7,163 bases of DNA, taken from assembly GCA_045648425.1 (NCBI GenBank), contig JAZRNV010000119.1, forward strand, positions 1 through 7,163, given 5' to 3'. The position numbers and the translations under genes were made by a program. The notes under the pieces are model-generated. The model was not told the origin of the DNA, did no database searches, and saw nothing but the letters and a program-made list of their open reading frames with translations. This DNA comes from RGIG2206 sp045648425 (lineage in GTDB: Bacteria > Bacillota > Clostridia > Oscillospirales > Acutalibacteraceae). Below, piece by piece: positions 5,412 through 7,163 of the stretch. Positions within the stretch are counted from its first letter, which is position 1; every line of letters starts with the position of its first letter.

Positions 5412-6245
5412 ATGGATGTAGGAATGATTAAAAAATCAGCCAAAAATCTTCTTAAGGACTATTGGCTGAGAGCCATCACCGCTCTGGCTCTTTCTTTAGC
5501 CGTTTCAGCTCTGGTATCTATTGTGGCCGAATGTGTGCTTGTGCTGACCGATACCGATATAGAATCGGCGGTTGGCTATGCCATTCTTTTGGCGGCAACG
5601 GGCTTCGGTGCCTTTTTGTCGGCGCCCATTATGCAGGGCTTTCGCAGAATTATGTGGCTAAGATGTGAGGGCGAGACTCCCTCTGTGGGTGAAGTGCTCT
5701 ATTACTTTGGCGGCTTTAAGCGACTTTTAAAATACATGGCGCTTTATTTGGTGCGCGCTCTGTTTACCTTTGGCCCACTGCTTTTAATAATGGCACCCGT
5801 GCTGGCCATCGCCTATTACGGCAACGTTGACCTTTTGTCGATTGAGCTTACCCTTGACGTAACCTTTGATTACATTTTGGCTTTGTGTTGCTTTGTGTTG
5901 CTTATTTCGGGTACTCTTTTATCTGCCTTTCAGGCACTGCGCTACGCAATAAGCGACTATATCTTTATAGGTGACCCCGACAGCGGAATTTTGGCTGCAC
6001 TGCGTGCCTCGTCACGCATTTGTCTTTCAAACAAGGGTCGCATAATTCTTGTTTATCTCAGCTTTATACCTTGGTTTTTGCTTAATGCAACCGGCTTTGC
6101 TCAGCTCTATACCACCCCATATTTTACCGCCACAATGGCAAGGGTAACACGGGCGCTGTGGATGCCTGAGCAAGAGCAACCCGACTGCTGTGCTCAAGTC
6201 GACCCTTCTTCTGAGGGGATGGATGTCGGCTCCCTTAATTCTTAA
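5412..6245 (+). CDS. DUF975 family membrane protein
   Basis: This 277-residue membrane protein fits the DUF975 pattern common in Bacillota. It opens with a short amphipathic N-terminus (IKKSAKNLLKDYWLRA, 6-21) leading into the first TM. A GF.RIMWLRCEGETPSVGEVLYYFGGFKR block lies at 76-104. The long C-terminal signature follows, with ALRYAISDYIF (175-185), LRASSRICLSNKGRIILVYLSFIPWFLL (197-224) and PYFTATMARV (236-245). About five to six TM helices are expected. The tail after 250 is polar and acidic, with CC at 259-260. The role of the family is unknown. The first ATG is chosen because GGAGG lies 8 bases upstream; Met5 would place the site too far. The ribosome binding site immediately follows the stop of the preceding gene, so translation is probably coupled. 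Confidence 0.88.
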   Translation: MDVGMIKKSAKNLLKDYWLRAITALALSLAVSALVSIVAECVLVLTDTDIESAVGYAILLAATGFGAFLSAPIMQGFRRIMWLRCEGETPSVGEVLYYFGGFKRLLKYMALYLVRALFTFGPLLLIMAPVLAIAYYGNVDLLSIELTLDVTFDYILALCCFVLLISGTLLSAFQALRYAISDYIFIGDPDSGILAALRASSRICLSNKGRIILVYLSFIPWFLLNATGFAQLYTTPYFTATMARVTRALWMPEQEQPDCCAQVDPSSEGMDVGSLNS

Positions 6246-6298
6246 ATTTGTGACTGACTTAATAAATAACTGTTGCATATATCAGCATTTAATGGTAA

Positions 6299-6304
6299 TA
6301 TAAT
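6299..6304 (+). promoter_or_regulatory. Possible internal -10 element ahead of the third membrane gene
   Basis: The 88-bp gap between the DUF975 gene and the next gene is A/T-rich and holds a perfect TATAAT. The only -35-like hexamer, TTGCAT (6273-6278), is 20 bases away, which is longer than optimal. No terminator hairpin is visible in the gap, so the third gene may be read from the upstream promoter, from here, or from both. Confidence 0.35.
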
Positions 6305-6333
6305 TTTAACCCACTTAGGATAGGAGGCATTTT

Positions 6334-6942
6334 ATGGCTTTCGGAAAAAATAAAGACGAAGTTTTTCAGCGCGTAGCGACTGTTACCGATGATCCAAAAC
6401 CCGTTAAAAAGAAAAAAAGCAAAGAGGTTGAAGAAGCTGTTCCCGCTCCCGACACAACTATGTGGAGCACAGGCGGCGGTGACCGCCCCCAACACTTTGA
6501 GGCAGCTCCTGCCAAGGCAGCCCCTACTGCCGCTCCCGTTGCAGAGCAGCCCCCGGCACAGAGCTCTGCTCCTGAGCAGAGTTCATCCGTTCGAGAGGTT
6601 GGTTCAACAGCACAGCCCGTTCAACCCAGAATAGAGTATTCCCTTGTTGACGAGGGCGAAATCACCGGTGGAATGTATTCCGACAGCGGTCGCACCGTAA
6701 CAATGGCTATGCGCATTATATCCTATTTGCTTTACATCTGTGCCCCCATCTACTTTATAGGCAAAATTTTTCTGCTTATAGGCACCGATTCAAAGCAGCT
6801 CACCACCGGCTTTGCGGTAAGCACCGTTGCCGACGGTATTGTTGGTGCCGTTTTGCTTGCCGGCGGCGGAATTTTAGTGGTTGCACTTATTAAAATTTTG
6901 CAAAACCTTATGGCCCTGCAGAAAAAGAAAAAGAGAAAATAA
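6334..6942 (+). CDS. Two-TM protein with a Pro/Ala-rich cytoplasmic-type N-terminal region; unknown function
   Basis: This 202-residue protein has two distinct halves. Residues 1-120 are hydrophilic and low-complexity: a basic patch PVKKKKSK (23-30), then a Pro/Ala/Gln/Ser-rich stretch (about 56-98), probably disordered. Residues about 124-149 and 164-190 are two TM helices, followed by KKKKRK at the end. There is no signal peptide, so both ends are probably cytoplasmic and the helices form a hairpin. I recognise no family. The ATG has GGAGG six bases upstream. It follows the DUF975 gene by 88 bp on the same strand and is closed by a strong terminator, making it the last gene of the set, although the gap and a candidate -10 leave room for separate expression. 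A scaffold- or adaptor-like role is only a guess from its architecture. Confidence 0.85.
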   Translation: MAFGKNKDEVFQRVATVTDDPKPVKKKKSKEVEEAVPAPDTTMWSTGGGDRPQHFEAAPAKAAPTAAPVAEQPPAQSSAPEQSSSVREVGSTAQPVQPRIEYSLVDEGEITGGMYSDSGRTVTMAMRIISYLLYICAPIYFIGKIFLLIGTDSKQLTTGFAVSTVADGIVGAVLLAGGGILVVALIKILQNLMALQKKKKRK

Positions 6943-6948
6943 CATCAA

Positions 6949-6980
6949 AAAGCCCTTGCCGTTGGCAAGGGCTTTAATTG
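6949..6980. terminator. Strong hairpin terminator closing the rightward unit
   Basis: A perfect 12-bp stem (6949-6960 AAAGCCCTTGCC with 6964-6975) closes a GTT loop 6 bases after the stop codon. The plus-strand U tract is short (TTTAATTG). On the minus strand the hairpin ends in five U residues, so it may also stop transcripts entering from the right. Confidence 0.85.
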
Positions 6981-6988
6981 TAAACGAA

Positions 6989-7011
6989 AACCACGCGATA
7001 GTCGCGTGGTT
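6989..7011. repeat. Second perfect hairpin (10-bp stem, TAG loop)
   Basis: ACCACGCGA (6990-6998) pairs with TCGCGTGGT (7002-7010), extended by one A-T pair. It lacks a U run on either side, so it is unlikely to be a simple terminator. It lies 13 bases after the preceding terminator stem and may be part of the repetitive stretch that follows. Confidence 0.6.
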
Positions 7012-7078
7012 CAAAAGAGGTTTACCGATGAACAAAAATTGCAGAAATCAAAGGCAATCGCAGAAAGCGCTTTATGTC

Positions 7079-7163
7079 CTGCCTCCCTCTGACGAGGGAG
7101 GTGGATTTTTGCGAAGCAAAAAGACGGAGGGAGAGAAAAGGAAAGACTACCCCTCAGTCGGCT
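7079..7163. repeat. GC-rich intergenic repeat element, cut by the window end
   Basis: CCTCCCTC (7082-7089) forms a perfect 8-bp hairpin with GAGGGAGG (7094-7101). TTTTTGC (7106-7112) pairs with GCAAAAA (7116-7122). A second GGAGGGAG (7126-7133) can compete for the first arm, giving alternative folds or a three-way junction. This layout, followed by CCCCTCAGTCGGCT, resembles a dispersed repeat I recall from gut Clostridia intergenic regions. That memory could not be checked here. The element probably continues past 7163 with another hairpin. Confidence 0.6.

Overview
The window looks like a chromosomal segment of a low-to-mid GC Bacillota, most likely a gut-type clostridium (Oscillospiraceae/Ruminococcaceae-like). 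This is inferred from strong GGAGG-type ribosome binding sites, consensus sigma-A promoters, a QueT/preQ1 riboswitch pair, a CBM9-like cell-surface protein with a Lys-rich tail, and GC-rich intergenic repeats of a kind I associate with that group. No phage, plasmid, CRISPR, rRNA or tRNA gene is visible. The species cannot be named from the sequence alone.

Layout, left to right. The 3' end of an unrecognised plus-strand gene (2-145) meets the minus-strand queT gene at a bidirectional terminator (155-190). queT (192-692) is preceded by a probable preQ1-I riboswitch (703-741) placed only a few bases after the stop codon of the upstream YczE/DUF6198-like membrane gene (750-1448). These two genes form a probable operon. 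Its promoter region carries a 190-bp hairpin-packed element (1493-1682) flanked by 9-bp direct repeats. The duplicated 9 bp is the -10 box of a perfect consensus promoter, so the element looks like a MITE-like insertion into that promoter. Next come a terminator (1713-1747) and a secreted, membrane-anchored CBM9-like protein (1761-2960) with its own promoter. Then a minus-strand pair, a CPBP-family membrane protease (3514-4518) and tadA (3086-3547), overlaps by 34 bp.

At 4550-4618 two strong promoters lie back to back. One drives the CPBP-tadA pair leftward. The other drives rightward a set of three membrane-protein genes: a roughly 7-TM protein of unknown family (4656-5396), a DUF975 protein (5412-6245) and a protein with a Pro/Ala-rich cytoplasmic-type N-terminus plus two C-terminal TM helices (6334-6942). 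The set ends at a strong hairpin terminator (6949-6975). The last 200 bases hold a second perfect hairpin and then a GC-rich repeat element that runs off the window end.

Functional picture. queT imports a queuosine precursor (for tRNA position-34 G-to-Q modification) under preQ1 control, and tadA makes inosine at position 34, so two wobble-base functions lie close together, though in separate transcription units. The remaining genes are envelope or membrane proteins, several without known function. The most unusual item is the hairpin element inside the DUF6198-queT promoter. The best-supported regulatory item is the intercistronic preQ1 riboswitch.
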